NCBI RefSeq assembly: GCF_024438035.1
Contig: NZ_JANFQF010000007.1
Span: 62,001-126,000, forward strand
Reading direction: 5' to 3'
Length of the DNA: 64,000 nt
Source of the DNA: Rhodococcus tibetensis
Lineage (GTDB): Bacteria > Actinomycetota > Actinomycetes > Mycobacteriales > Mycobacteriaceae
This document shows, piece by piece, positions 31,104 through 38,941 of this stretch. Within the stretch, counting starts at the first letter, position 1. Every line of letters begins with the position of its first letter. Both the position numbers and the translations under genes were made by a program. The notes below the pieces were generated by a model. The model saw only the letters and a program-made list of their open reading frames with translations, had not been told where the DNA came from and did no database searches.

Positions 31104-31799
31104 GTGTCGACTCACGTCACTTCGCTCACCCTCGACGGCCTGGACAAGCTTTCCGCCCACGCTCGCCGGTGCGTCTTCTGGGAGATGGACCCCGCAGCCA
31201 TCCATAGTTCGCGGGGATTCTGTGACCAGGAATTCGAGAAGGAAGCATGGCTGTCGATGGTCATGCTCGAGTGGGGATCCTGCGGGCAGGTCGCGGTCAT
31301 GGACGGCAAGCCGGTGGGCAGCGCGCTGTACGCTCCCCCGCGCACGGTGCCCCGCGCTGGGCTTCTGCCGACGGCTCCGGTGGGTGCGGATGCGGTCCTT
31401 CTCACCAGCTTGCGGCTCGAGCCTGCCGGCGAGGAACAGAATTTGGGAGCCACTCTCATTCAGGCAGTGGTCGCCGATCTCGTGAGGCGTGGGGTCCGCG
31501 CCCTCGAGGCTTTCGGTATCCGCGACGGTGGGCCTAGTGATGCCGTCAACTCCGGGGTCGCTTCTGCAACCGCTGCAATGGAGTGCTCACCCGAGGAATG
31601 CATGATTCCTGCAGATTTCCTCGAGGACAACGGTTTCGAGATCGTCGCTCCACACCACCGGTTCCCTCGGCTGCGGCTCGAGTTGAATCGCGACCACGGG
31701 TGGAAGGAAGACGTGGAGGCTGCTCTGGAACGCCTGCTGCACACCGCATCGGTGAGCATGGTCGACATCGGCGAGCGCACCCCCGTCGGGGTGCGCTGA
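31104..31799 (+). CDS. GNAT-family acetyltransferase-like protein downstream of parB
   Basis: 231 residues with a GNAT fold: acceptor-side N-terminus WEMDPAAIHSS, VAVMDGKPVGSALYAPP as the beta2-beta3 hairpin, then VLLTSLRLEPAGEEQNLGATLIQAVVADLVRRG as the CoA-binding strand-loop-helix. The usual Q/RxxGxG/A loop is altered to EEQNLGATL, so activity is uncertain. It matches the conserved gene after parB in mycobacteria (Rv3916c position). The substrate is unknown. GTG start at 31104, with GGAGG 12 nt upstream. Confidence 0.85.
   Translation: MSTHVTSLTLDGLDKLSAHARRCVFWEMDPAAIHSSRGFCDQEFEKEAWLSMVMLEWGSCGQVAVMDGKPVGSALYAPPRTVPRAGLLPTAPVGADAVLLTSLRLEPAGEEQNLGATLIQAVVADLVRRGVRALEAFGIRDGGPSDAVNSGVASATAAMECSPEECMIPADFLEDNGFEIVAPHHRFPRLRLELNRDHGWKEDVEAALERLLHTASVSMVDIGERTPVGVR
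31774..31797. terminator. Bidirectional terminator hairpin shared by GNAT gene and cwlM
   Basis: A perfect 10-bp stem AGCGCACCCC/GGGGTGCGCT with a 4-nt loop CGTC, wholly within the last codons of the GNAT gene, 7 bp from the convergent cwlM stop. It would stop transcripts from both sides. Confidence 0.8.
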
Positions 31800-31803
31800 C
31801 AGC

Positions 31804-33003
31804 TCAGGACCGTTCGGAGGACGACAGTTCTTCAGCGAGCAGTTCAGCGAAGGTGAACGTACCAGTGGGCTGATCATCCTGCCCGAGAAGGTAGAGCCGT
31901 TTCACCGAGATGAGAATGGCCTCGGCGATCGCATCACGTGCTCGCGGGTTGGCCAGGACTGCAGCGTCGGATTCGTTGGTGAGATAGCCGAGATCGATCT
32001 GCACGGTCGGCATGTTTGTCAGCCGGAGCAGATCCCAGGTGCGGCCGTGCGTTCGGCAGTCCTGCAACGGAGTGCGCGCCACGATCTCCCGCTGGATGAA
32101 ACCGGTGAGGACCTGACCGATCATCGACGTCGATCCGTGCGAGTTGCCGAAGTGGAAGCTCGCGACGCCGTTCGCAGCAGGGCTCGAGTTGCTGTCGCAT
32201 CGTAGGGAAATCATGAGGTCGGCGTCGAAGGCGTTGGACGTGGACGCGCGCTGAATGTCCGAAGGGTTGGCGTGATGTGGCCGCGACAGAAAGGTCTCCA
32301 TCCCTGTGGCCGCCATCCGGCCTTCGAGCCGGCTGGCGAGATCCCAGAGAATGTCCGACTCCGAAATGGTGCCATGGGGGGAACGCACGATCACACCGTA
32401 GGTGTCACCACCCAGACCGGGATCGATGACGATGCGCTTACCGCTGAGCTGTGGACCTGAGCTACGCACCATTTCTTCTTCGCTCATCGCGTGGGGTGAC
32501 CCCCCGGTGACGCGCGTACCGAGCAACTCGAGTGAACGGAGGGTGGCGGGACCGCAGATCCCGTCGGCTGCGATCCCGATCTCGCGCTGGAACGAGGACA
32601 GAGATTCGTGTGTCTGCGGGCCGAAGAACCCGTCGACCCGGCCGACGTAGAACCCGAGGTCCTGCAGTCGTGTCTGCAAGGTGGCGACATCATCGCCGTA
32701 CAGGGGTGCAGACAGTTGGTAGATCAGCGTGCGCGCGCCCAGGCGGTAGGACGCCTCTTTCATGGACCGATAGGTGGCGGGACCCACGATTCCGTCCACG
32801 AGGAGCCCACGTTGCTGCTGGAAGGCCCGTACGGCGCTGTCGAGATGATGGTCGAAGACGGCGTCGGGCGCGATCCAGTGCGAACCGCTGTTGGTTTCGC
32901 GGCGAGTGTCGGCGACACCATTGTGGAGGAACCCGAGACCGGCCAGAGTGCCCCGAATCTCAGCGACGGCCGGACCATGGTCGCCGTGACGGAGTCGGTG
33001 CAT
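31804..33003 (-). CDS. cwlM: CwlM-type amidase-fold regulator of peptidoglycan synthesis
   Basis: 399 residues. Two peptidoglycan-binding repeats (about 1-90 and 90-165) precede an amidase_3 fold from KRIVIDPGLGG. The zinc ligands are degenerate: His in DPGHGG is Leu, His of the ISIHAD motif is Arg (LMISLRCDSN), and the catalytic Glu of VEVGF is Asp (IDLGYL). This fits mycobacterial CwlM, a non-enzymatic, PknB-phosphorylated activator of MurA. There is no signal peptide, which fits cytoplasmic action. I chose ATG 33003; the longer frame lacks homology. It is third after trxB and trxA. Confidence 0.92.
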   Translation of the reverse strand: MHRLRHGDHGPAVAEIRGTLAGLGFLHNGVADTRRETNSGSHWIAPDAVFDHHLDSAVRAFQQQRGLLVDGIVGPATYRSMKEASYRLGARTLIYQLSAPLYGDDVATLQTRLQDLGFYVGRVDGFFGPQTHESLSSFQREIGIAADGICGPATLRSLELLGTRVTGGSPHAMSEEEMVRSSGPQLSGKRIVIDPGLGGDTYGVIVRSPHGTISESDILWDLASRLEGRMAATGMETFLSRPHHANPSDIQRASTSNAFDADLMISLRCDSNSSPAANGVASFHFGNSHGSTSMIGQVLTGFIQREIVARTPLQDCRTHGRTWDLLRLTNMPTVQIDLGYLTNESDAAVLANPRARDAIAEAILISVKRLYLLGQDDQPTGTFTFAELLAEELSSSERS

Positions 33004-33070
33004 GTTCGAGCCTCTCAGTCTGATGCCACGGCTGTGTGTATCTCTACAGCACAGCTCTCTACAAACGAGT

Positions 33071-33118
33071 CGATCGATGTGTCCCGTTCGCGGATGCGGC
33101 AGGAGCACATCGATCGAT
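33071..33118 (-). terminator. Long inverted repeat between trxA and cwlM
   Basis: TCGATCGATGTG (33071-33082) is perfectly repeated in inverse at 33107-33118 (CACATCGATCGA), 24 bp apart, in the 168-bp gap after trxA. A stem of 12 bp could attenuate transcription into cwlM or mark an operator. Role undecided. Confidence 0.5.
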
Positions 33119-33171
33119 TGTCTCAGAGATTCCCACAAAATCGGGAATCGGGCAGGGTGTTCAGGTGTCGA

Positions 33172-33495
33172 TCAGAGAACGTCGGCGAGCTCTTTCAGCA
33201 ACGCAGCCTTGCCCTTGGTGCCGACGATGGTGTTGATCGGCTTGCCGTCCTTGAACAGGATCAGCGTGGGAATCGACATGACCTGGAAGTCGCGGGCGGC
33301 ACCCGGGTTCGCGTCGATGTCGAGCTTGGCGATCGTCAGCTTGTCGCTGTGCTCGCCGGCGATCTCTTCCAGAACGGGCGCGATCATCTTGCACGGCCCG
33401 CACCAGGTGGCCCAGAAGTCGACGAGGACAGGCTTGTCGCTGGAAATGACGTCCTGCTGGAACGAATCATCGGTGATGGTGACGGTATTCGACAC
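33172..33495 (-). CDS. trxA: Thioredoxin
   Basis: 107 residues with the classical active site FWATWCGPCKMIAP near residue 30 and the cis-proline in MSIPTLILF. It reduces disulfides in cytoplasmic proteins using electrons from TrxB. GTG at 33495 with AAGGGA upstream; the longer frame to 33630 lies in trxB. It follows trxB by 38 bp, in the mycobacterial trxB2-trxC order. Confidence 0.97.
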   Translation of the reverse strand: MSNTVTITDDSFQQDVISSDKPVLVDFWATWCGPCKMIAPVLEEIAGEHSDKLTIAKLDIDANPGAARDFQVMSIPTLILFKDGKPINTIVGTKGKAALLKELADVL

Positions 33496-33533
33496 GGGGA
33501 TTTCCCTTACTCGAGGTGGGTGTATGTGAAGTG

Positions 33534-34517
33534 CTAGGCGTCGACCGGTGCGCCGGCGGCGGCGACGGTGTTGGCGGTGATGTCGCCGCGTTCTGCGAGC
33601 CAGCGTTCGGCATCCATGGCAGCGGAACATCCGGTGCCGGCGGCGGTGATCGCCTGCTGGTAGATGTGATCGACCAGGTCGCCGGCGGCGAAGACTCCGT
33701 CCACGGAGGTGGCAGTGGTCGGTGTCTTGACGATCACGTATCCGGCGTCGTCGAGGTCGACCTGCCCCTTGACGAGTTCGCTGCGCGGGTCGTGACCGAT
33801 GGCGACGAACATGCCGGTGACGTCCAGCGTGGACGTCTCACCGGTGACGGTGTCGCGGATCACGAGGCCGGTGACGCTGTTCTCGCCCAGCACCTCGACG
33901 GGCGCCGCGTTGGTCACGAACCGGATCTTCGCGTTCGCCTTGGCGCGCTCGAGCATGATGCGGGACGCGCGGAACTCCTCGCGGCGGTGCACCACGGTGA
34001 CGCTGCGGGCGAAGCGGGTGAGGAAGGTGGCCTCCTCCATGGCGGAGTCGCCGCCGCCGACCACGACGATGTCCTGATCCTTGAAGAAGAATCCGTCGCA
34101 GGTGGCGCAGGCGCTGACGCCGCGGCCGAGGAGCTTCTCTTCGCCGGGGATGCCCAGGTAACGAGCTGCCGCGCCCATTGCCAGCACGACCGCGTGCGCC
34201 TGGTAGGTCTCGCCGTTCACGACGACCTTCTTGATCGGCCCGGTGAGGTCGAGTTCCTCGACGTCCTCGGTGCGGATGTCGGCACCGAAGCGCTTGGCTT
34301 GCTCGCGCATCTCGTCCATCAGGTCGGGGCCCATGATCCCCTGACGGAATCCGGGGAAGTTCTCGACCTCGGTCGTGGTCATGAGGGCGCCACCGAACTG
34401 GGTTCCCTCGAACAGCAGCGGCTCGAGTTCCGCCCGCGCCGCGTAGACGGCTGCGGTATATCCGGCAGGTCCCGAACCAACGATGATGAGTTCATGAACC
34501 GTCGATGGAGTGGTCAT
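33534..34517 (-). CDS. trxB: Thioredoxin reductase
   Basis: 327 residues, a low-molecular-weight flavoprotein. FAD motif [19 protein letters not shown], redox pair [14 protein letters not shown] (CATC), NADPH motif [13 protein letters not shown], and [24 protein letters not shown] at the C-terminus. ATG 34517 is preceded by GGAAGG. First gene of trxB-trxA, with an insertion of unrelated genes upstream compared with mycobacteria. Confidence 0.97.
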   Translation of the reverse strand: MTTPSTVHELIIVGSGPAGYTAAVYAARAELEPLLFEGTQFGGALMTTTEVENFPGFRQGIMGPDLMDEMREQAKRFGADIRTEDVEELDLTGPIKKVVVNGETYQAHAVVLAMGAAARYLGIPGEEKLLGRGVSACATCDGFFFKDQDIVVVGGGDSAMEEATFLTRFARSVTVVHRREEFRASRIMLERAKANAKIRFVTNAAPVEVLGENSVTGLVIRDTVTGETSTLDVTGMFVAIGHDPRSELVKGQVDLDDAGYVIVKTPTTATSVDGVFAAGDLVDHIYQQAITAAGTGCSAAMDAERWLAERGDITANTVAAAGAPVDA

Positions 34518-34625
34518 GCGGGCCTTCCGATAGGGAGCGTGCACAGTCGAAATGATCAACACCAGACTAAAGGGTGTTGTTCCCGGACTGCAGGTGATAC
34601 CGGTCGCTCCCCCGTGGGCCTCTGA

Positions 34626-35813
34626 TCAGCGAAGAGTCTCCCGGATGACACAGCGGGTGCCGGTGTAGATGGTGGGCATGCATTTGTTGCAGTGAATGCA
34701 GAGCCCTTCCGCCACGTGCTGATCACGAAACTTGTTGACGAGGTCCGGGTCGCGGAGCAGTGCGCGGGCCATTGCGACGAAATCGAACCCTTCATCGAGC
34801 GCGGTGTCGATGGTGTCGAGCCGGTTGATGCCTCCCAGGAGAATCAGCGGCATGGACAGCGCCTCGCGGAATTGGCGAGCCATCGGCAGGAAGAACGCTT
34901 CTTCGAACGGGTAGGTCGGAAAGATGCGGGGTCCGTAGAGCTTCAGGCCGTACCCGACCAGTTTCGGTTGGGAGGCAACGAATTCGGCCATTGGCACCTC
35001 TCCGCGGAAGAAGTACATTCCGTTGAGGAGGGAACTGCCGCCGGTGAGCTGCAGCGCGTCGAGATGCCCGTCCTGTTCGAGGAGTTGAGCGATGCGGAGG
35101 CTGTCGTCGAGCCACAACCCCCGGGGAACACCGTCCGTCATGTTGAATTTTGCGGTGACGGCGATCGTGTCGCCGATGGCGCGGCGCACCCGCTCGACGA
35201 CGCGGCGAGGGAAGGCGGCCCGCTTTTCCATGCTGCCTCCGTACTCGTCGGTGCGTCTATTGAGGTTGGGGCTCATGAAGGAACTGAGCAGGTAGTTGTG
35301 GCCGAGATGGACCTCGATGGCATCGAACCCGGCGTCCACGGCGCCCCGCGCGGCGTTCTCGTAGTCCGCGGCGACCTCGTCCAGTTCCTCGTGAGTGGCG
35401 CCGCGCACCAGAGCCATGGCGGGCGGACTCAGTCGCGTGGACGGGGCCAGGGTCTTCGTGCGGTTGGACAGGGTGTTCGCGACCAGACCGGCGTGACCGA
35501 TTTGCGCGGCGACCAGCGCTCCTTCGGCGTGGACCGCGTCGGTGAGCCGCCGCAGACCCGGAATTCGTGCCTTGTCCAAGACCAGGGTGTCGGCGTGGAC
35601 CCGTCCGCCGGGTGAGACGGCGCAATAGGCCACGGTGGTGAGTGCGGCGCCGCCACGTGCCACTTCGGTGTGGAAGTCGACGAGCTTGTCGGTGACCTGC
35701 CCGCGGGGCATGACTCCCTCGAACGTGGCGGCTTTCACGATGCGGTTACGCAAGGTGAGGGGGCCGAGACGGGCGGGTTCCCAGATGGTGCGCCGGGGTG
35801 TCGGAGCGGTCAT
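34626..35813 (-). CDS. Old yellow enzyme family NADH:flavin oxidoreductase
   Basis: 395 residues with an FMN-binding TIM barrel: APARLGPLTLRNRIV-type start, AQIGHAG, EVHLGHNYLLSSFMSPNLN, RRTDEYGGSMEKR, and phosphate-binding LLGGINRLDTIDTALDEGFDFVAMARALLRDPDLV. The C-terminus has a cysteine cluster, CIHCNKCMPTIYTGTRC, reminiscent of the Fe-S ligands in longer OYE-like dienoyl reductases, but the remaining domains are absent. It probably reduces an activated alkene. With the SDR and TetR genes it forms an inserted cluster; the SDR gene lies 36 bp upstream on the same strand. Confidence 0.9.
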   Translation of the reverse strand: MTAPTPRRTIWEPARLGPLTLRNRIVKAATFEGVMPRGQVTDKLVDFHTEVARGGAALTTVAYCAVSPGGRVHADTLVLDKARIPGLRRLTDAVHAEGALVAAQIGHAGLVANTLSNRTKTLAPSTRLSPPAMALVRGATHEELDEVAADYENAARGAVDAGFDAIEVHLGHNYLLSSFMSPNLNRRTDEYGGSMEKRAAFPRRVVERVRRAIGDTIAVTAKFNMTDGVPRGLWLDDSLRIAQLLEQDGHLDALQLTGGSSLLNGMYFFRGEVPMAEFVASQPKLVGYGLKLYGPRIFPTYPFEEAFFLPMARQFREALSMPLILLGGINRLDTIDTALDEGFDFVAMARALLRDPDLVNKFRDQHVAEGLCIHCNKCMPTIYTGTRCVIRETLR

Positions 35814-35849
35814 GTGCCTACCTTCGGACGAGGGCGGTGGTGGACGCGA

Positions 35850-36821
35850 TCAGGCGAACGTCGAAGCGAGGGCGTCTCGGGCCGGACGCCAATCCAGGCC
35901 CAGTTCGGCGCGAGTTCGGAAGTCGTCGGTGGGAGTGGCCGAGGTGAGCAGCCAGGCAGCTTCATAACTGAAGCCCGGGCTGACGGCGGTGTGTTTGCCG
36001 ACGGCATCGGCGAGCCGTCCCAGAAATCGCACAACACCCCCCGACAGTGGGACCCGGCGCAGTCGTCGCCTCGAGGAGTGCTCGAGGATGTCGATGAGGT
36101 GGTTGAACTCGATCAGTTCGCCGCCGCAGACGTAACGTCGAGGGCCGCGGCCGGGCCGCATCACGGCGGCGTGGACGTCGGCAACATCGCGCACGTCGAT
36201 CATCTGCATGCCGCCGGTGAACCGCGGCGCTACCCCGCTGCTGAGTAAAGCGTGCCAACCCCGCTCGGTGACCCCTGTGGCACTGCCGAGGCCGCGACCG
36301 ACCACGCTGGTGGGATAGGTGATGACGACGGGTGCTCCGGCGTCTTGCAGGGCACGAGCGACACGAACGGCGGCCGCCTTGGTTCGCCCGTACGCACTGC
36401 GCCCTGCTGCAGTGGGACTGTCGGGTCCGATGACGGGATCTGGGGACGGAAACAGCGCGCTGAAGCTCGCGACATGGACGATCGGGTCGAGACCGAGGAA
36501 GGCGGCCCGGATGAGAATGGCGGCGGTGGCTTGGGTGTTGACTTCCCACATCAGCTGTTCACGCTTGTCGTCCGTCCCCACGACTCCTGCCCCGTGCATC
36601 AGTGCGTCACACCCGTCGAGCAGCCGCTCGACGGTCACTGGGTCGCGCACGTCCCCCACCACGACTTCGATCCGCGCGGAGGCGGCACCCGCCGACAGCG
36701 TGACTTCGTCGGGTGACTCGTGTGGAAGGACGAGTAAGCGGACGGTGTGGCCGTCGGCGAGCAACGCCAGAGTCGTGTGAGCGCCGACGTACCCTGTGCC
36801 GCCGGTGACCGCGATCTTCAT
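35850..36821 (-). CDS. NAD-dependent epimerase/dehydratase (extended SDR)
   Basis: 323 residues. The nucleotide motif VTGGTGYVGAHTT opens the protein, HVASFSALFPS gives the Ser position, and SAYGRTKAAAVRVAR is the YxxxK catalytic pair. The substrate is unknown; family members include epimerases, reductases and steroid dehydrogenases. The ATG at 36821 was chosen over 37016, which would overlap the divergent TetR gene and run through the operator. Likely one operon with the OYE gene, repressed by the adjacent TetR protein. Confidence 0.87.
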   Translation of the reverse strand: MKIAVTGGTGYVGAHTTLALLADGHTVRLLVLPHESPDEVTLSAGAASARIEVVVGDVRDPVTVERLLDGCDALMHGAGVVGTDDKREQLMWEVNTQATAAILIRAAFLGLDPIVHVASFSALFPSPDPVIGPDSPTAAGRSAYGRTKAAAVRVARALQDAGAPVVITYPTSVVGRGLGSATGVTERGWHALLSSGVAPRFTGGMQMIDVRDVADVHAAVMRPGRGPRRYVCGGELIEFNHLIDILEHSSRRRLRRVPLSGGVVRFLGRLADAVGKHTAVSPGFSYEAAWLLTSATPTDDFRTRAELGLDWRPARDALASTFA

Positions 36822-36837
36822 GTGCCTGTCCTGTCCA

Positions 36838-36870
36838 ATTACGATGCCAGTGGTCTCGTAATAGGTACGA
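36838..36870. promoter_or_regulatory. TetR operator region between SDR and TetR genes
   Basis: ATTACGA (36838-36844) is inverted at TCGTAAT (36856-36862), and the latter also pairs with TACGA to give TCGTA-ATAGG-TACGA (36856-36870). Three half-sites of about TCGTA lie in the 88-bp divergent promoter, as expected for a TetR repressor controlling both genes. Confidence 0.7.
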
Positions 36871-36909
36871 TATAGCGCGGAAGGCACTTCTGTCCCACAA
36901 TTCGAGCTG

Positions 36910-37479
36910 ATGAATGCCACCGGAACAGGACGACCCCGCGACCCGCGCATCGACACCGACGTGCTGGCGGTGACCCGTGCGATGCTCGTCGAGTCGGGTT
37001 GGGAGCAGCTGAGCATGCGGGCGATCGCGACCCGTTCCGGTGTGAGCAGAGCATCGATCGCCAGGCGGTGGCCGTCGAAGGCTCACCTGGTGCTCGATGC
37101 CATTCTGGGTGCCACCCCCGACCTGACGCCGTTCGAAGGTACCGACCGGGAAGGCTGGATCCGGTGGGTCGTGACCGGCAGTGCCGAACTGTTCTCGCGG
37201 CCGGAGGTTCGGGCGGCGACACCGGGCCTCCTCGCCGCGATACGGGATCAAGCCGAACTGCGAAACGCTCTGTGGCAGGGCTTCAGCGGTCCGAGCACTC
37301 GACTGTTCGACAACGACCACTCCACATCGGACGGCGGGGCGAGCACCGCGAAAGCACTCCTCGTGCTCGCCGCCGGTGCCGCGATGTTCGCCAGCCTGAT
37401 CGCAGTGGAGGACGACACGCCGGAGTTGCGCGCGAAGATCCTCGAACTACTCGTTCCCTCTGCGCGCAGTGCGACCTGA
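36910..37479 (+). CDS. TetR/AcrR family transcriptional regulator
   Basis: 189 residues. HTH at about 22-65: LSMRAIATRSGVSRASIAR then RWPSKAHLVLDAI, the usual TetR core. The C-terminal ligand domain is not recognised. ATG 36910 faces the SDR gene divergently. It ends 11 bp from the convergent rsmA gene. Confidence 0.88.
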   Translation: MNATGTGRPRDPRIDTDVLAVTRAMLVESGWEQLSMRAIATRSGVSRASIARRWPSKAHLVLDAILGATPDLTPFEGTDREGWIRWVVTGSAELFSRPEVRAATPGLLAAIRDQAELRNALWQGFSGPSTRLFDNDHSTSDGGASTAKALLVLAAGAAMFASLIAVEDDTPELRAKILELLVPSARSAT

Positions 37480-37490
37480 GGCGTTGTCGC

Positions 37491-38234
37491 TCAACCGATA
37501 TCGGTGACCGCCATGGTTTCCGGATTCCCGGAACTGCAGCTGTTTCCCACCACCAGAGCGGTGATCTGCGGCGGCTGAGGTCCGGCGAGAAGCAGGAGAA
37601 CTCCAGGGGCGCCGTCCAGCCGCACTTCACCCGAGCCCAGGAGCGTACGAGAGGGATCGATTCCGTTGGCCCGTAGGCACTCTGACAGGACGTCGGGGTT
37701 CTCGAGTGAACCCAGCTCCCGGGATCCGATCAGGGTGAGGAGGCGCCCCGCATCGAGATCGCTGTCCAGATCGAGAACAGCCGGAGAGGCTGTTTCGGAT
37801 GTACTCGGCAAAGCAATCGGCGGATCGGCGGGACGACTGGTCGGCGTGACGACGGCGATCGCCACCACGACCGCAGCGGCCGCGGCCAATGCCCCGCCGG
37901 CCACCGCCGCCCACTTTCTGCGCCGCGCGAGGGGCACCACCCGAGAGTCCGAAAACTCTCGCTCCTTCTCGAGTGCGTGAGTGATGCGATCAGCAACGTC
38001 GACGGGAATCGGTGACGCGACGGAATGGTCGCGGCCGAGTGCCCCGAGCTGCTCGGTGACCTTGTCGAGTGCAGAAATGACCTCCATAGCGTGCGGATCG
38101 TTCCGAACCAGGGGCCAGAGGCGCTCACTCACCGACTCGGGCAACACTCCGGCATGAAGATCGGAAAGCAGATCGGCGGAGTACGGCGGAGGCGGCAACT
38201 CCGCATCCGAGGAGCCGACATCATCAGTGGCCAC
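37491..38234 (-). CDS. rsmA: Anti-sigma-M factor RsmA-type
   Basis: 247 residues. A cytoplasmic N-terminal region of about 105 residues (LLSDLHAGVLPESVSERLWPLV) binds the sigma factor, one membrane segment KWAAVAGGALAAAAAVVVAIAVV spans about 106-130, and an extracytoplasmic domain of about 110 residues with two Cys follows. No zinc-binding HxxxCxxC motif is seen. It corresponds to mycobacterial Rv3912, which controls SigM. GTG at 38234 with AGGAGG upstream. Confidence 0.85.
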   Translation of the reverse strand: MATDDVGSSDAELPPPPYSADLLSDLHAGVLPESVSERLWPLVRNDPHAMEVISALDKVTEQLGALGRDHSVASPIPVDVADRITHALEKEREFSDSRVVPLARRRKWAAVAGGALAAAAAVVVAIAVVTPTSRPADPPIALPSTSETASPAVLDLDSDLDAGRLLTLIGSRELGSLENPDVLSECLRANGIDPSRTLLGSGEVRLDGAPGVLLLLAGPQPPQITALVVGNSCSSGNPETMAVTDIG

Positions 38235-38285
38235 GACACCTCCTCACTGATTCCGCACCCTTCCACCAGGCCTGACACTGCTGCG

Positions 38286-38297
38286 CTCTTATAAGAG
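38286..38297. promoter_or_regulatory. AT-rich palindrome between sigM and rsmA
   Basis: CTCTTATAAGAG, a perfect 12-bp palindrome in the 78-bp sigM-rsmA gap. Its TATAAG core on the minus strand could be a -10 box giving rsmA a separate promoter. Confidence 0.35.
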
Positions 38298-38312
38298 TTT
38301 GACGCCACAGGA

Positions 38313-38894
38313 TCACGATCGGTTCCCCTCTTCCCGGAAATATTCGAGAGAGGCGGCCAGCTTCTTGCGGCCACGGGCGCAACGACTCTTCACCGTGCCT
38401 TCCGGAACACCGAGAAGCCTGGCGGCCTCACTGGTCGAATGGCCCTCGAGATCTACCGCCACGATCGCGGTCCGCTGATCCGGCGGAAGCTGCGCCAACG
38501 CGCGATCGACCACCAGACTCATCTCCAACTCGGAGACACGATCGCGGACGTCCCGGGGCTCGTCGTCCTCGTCGGCCGACAGAGACACCGCAGGGCGGGC
38601 CTTGTTCCGGCGGATGCGGTCGAGGCAGGCATTGACGACGATTGTGTGCAACCAACTCCGGACCGCGGCATCGCGTCGAAATGTGCCGGCATTGCGGTGC
38701 GCCGAGAGCAGCGCCTCCTGCAGTGCGTCCGCCGCGTCCTCGCGGGTGTAGCTGGTGCGCGTGGCGACGTGCCATAGATGGTCGTAGTGGCGACCGAGCA
38801 ACGTCGCGAACGCGTGCGGGTCACCGGCGACGTGCGCAGCGAGCAGCTCCACATCCGAGGGTTCGCCCTCGGCGACCCCCCGGAAGATTCGCAC
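38313..38894 (-). CDS. sigM: ECF RNA polymerase sigma factor SigM
   Basis: 193 residues with sigma region 2 (HYDHLWHVATRTSYTREDAADALQEALL is region 2.1-2.3) and region 4 (LPPDQRTAIVAVDLEGHSTSEAARLLGVPEGTVKSR). Its location next to murJ and the anti-sigma gene matches mycobacterial SigM, an envelope and redox-related sigma factor. The GTG start at 38894 has TAACAT six bases upstream and no Shine-Dalgarno sequence, so translation is probably leaderless. Confidence 0.93.
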   Translation of the reverse strand: MRIFRGVAEGEPSDVELLAAHVAGDPHAFATLLGRHYDHLWHVATRTSYTREDAADALQEALLSAHRNAGTFRRDAAVRSWLHTIVVNACLDRIRRNKARPAVSLSADEDDEPRDVRDRVSELEMSLVVDRALAQLPPDQRTAIVAVDLEGHSTSEAARLLGVPEGTVKSRCARGRKKLAASLEYFREEGNRS

Positions 38895-38900
38895 CGGCGG

Positions 38901-38906
38901 ATGTTA
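38901..38906 (-). promoter_or_regulatory. -10 box of sigM (leaderless start)
   Basis: TAACAT lies 6 nt before the GTG, placing the transcription start at the start codon. No SigM-type GGAAC -35 was recognised upstream, so this may be a housekeeping promoter. Confidence 0.4.
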
Positions 38907-38941
38907 GCTCAGACCGCCCGGGCGCGAGCACCGGGAGCCTG

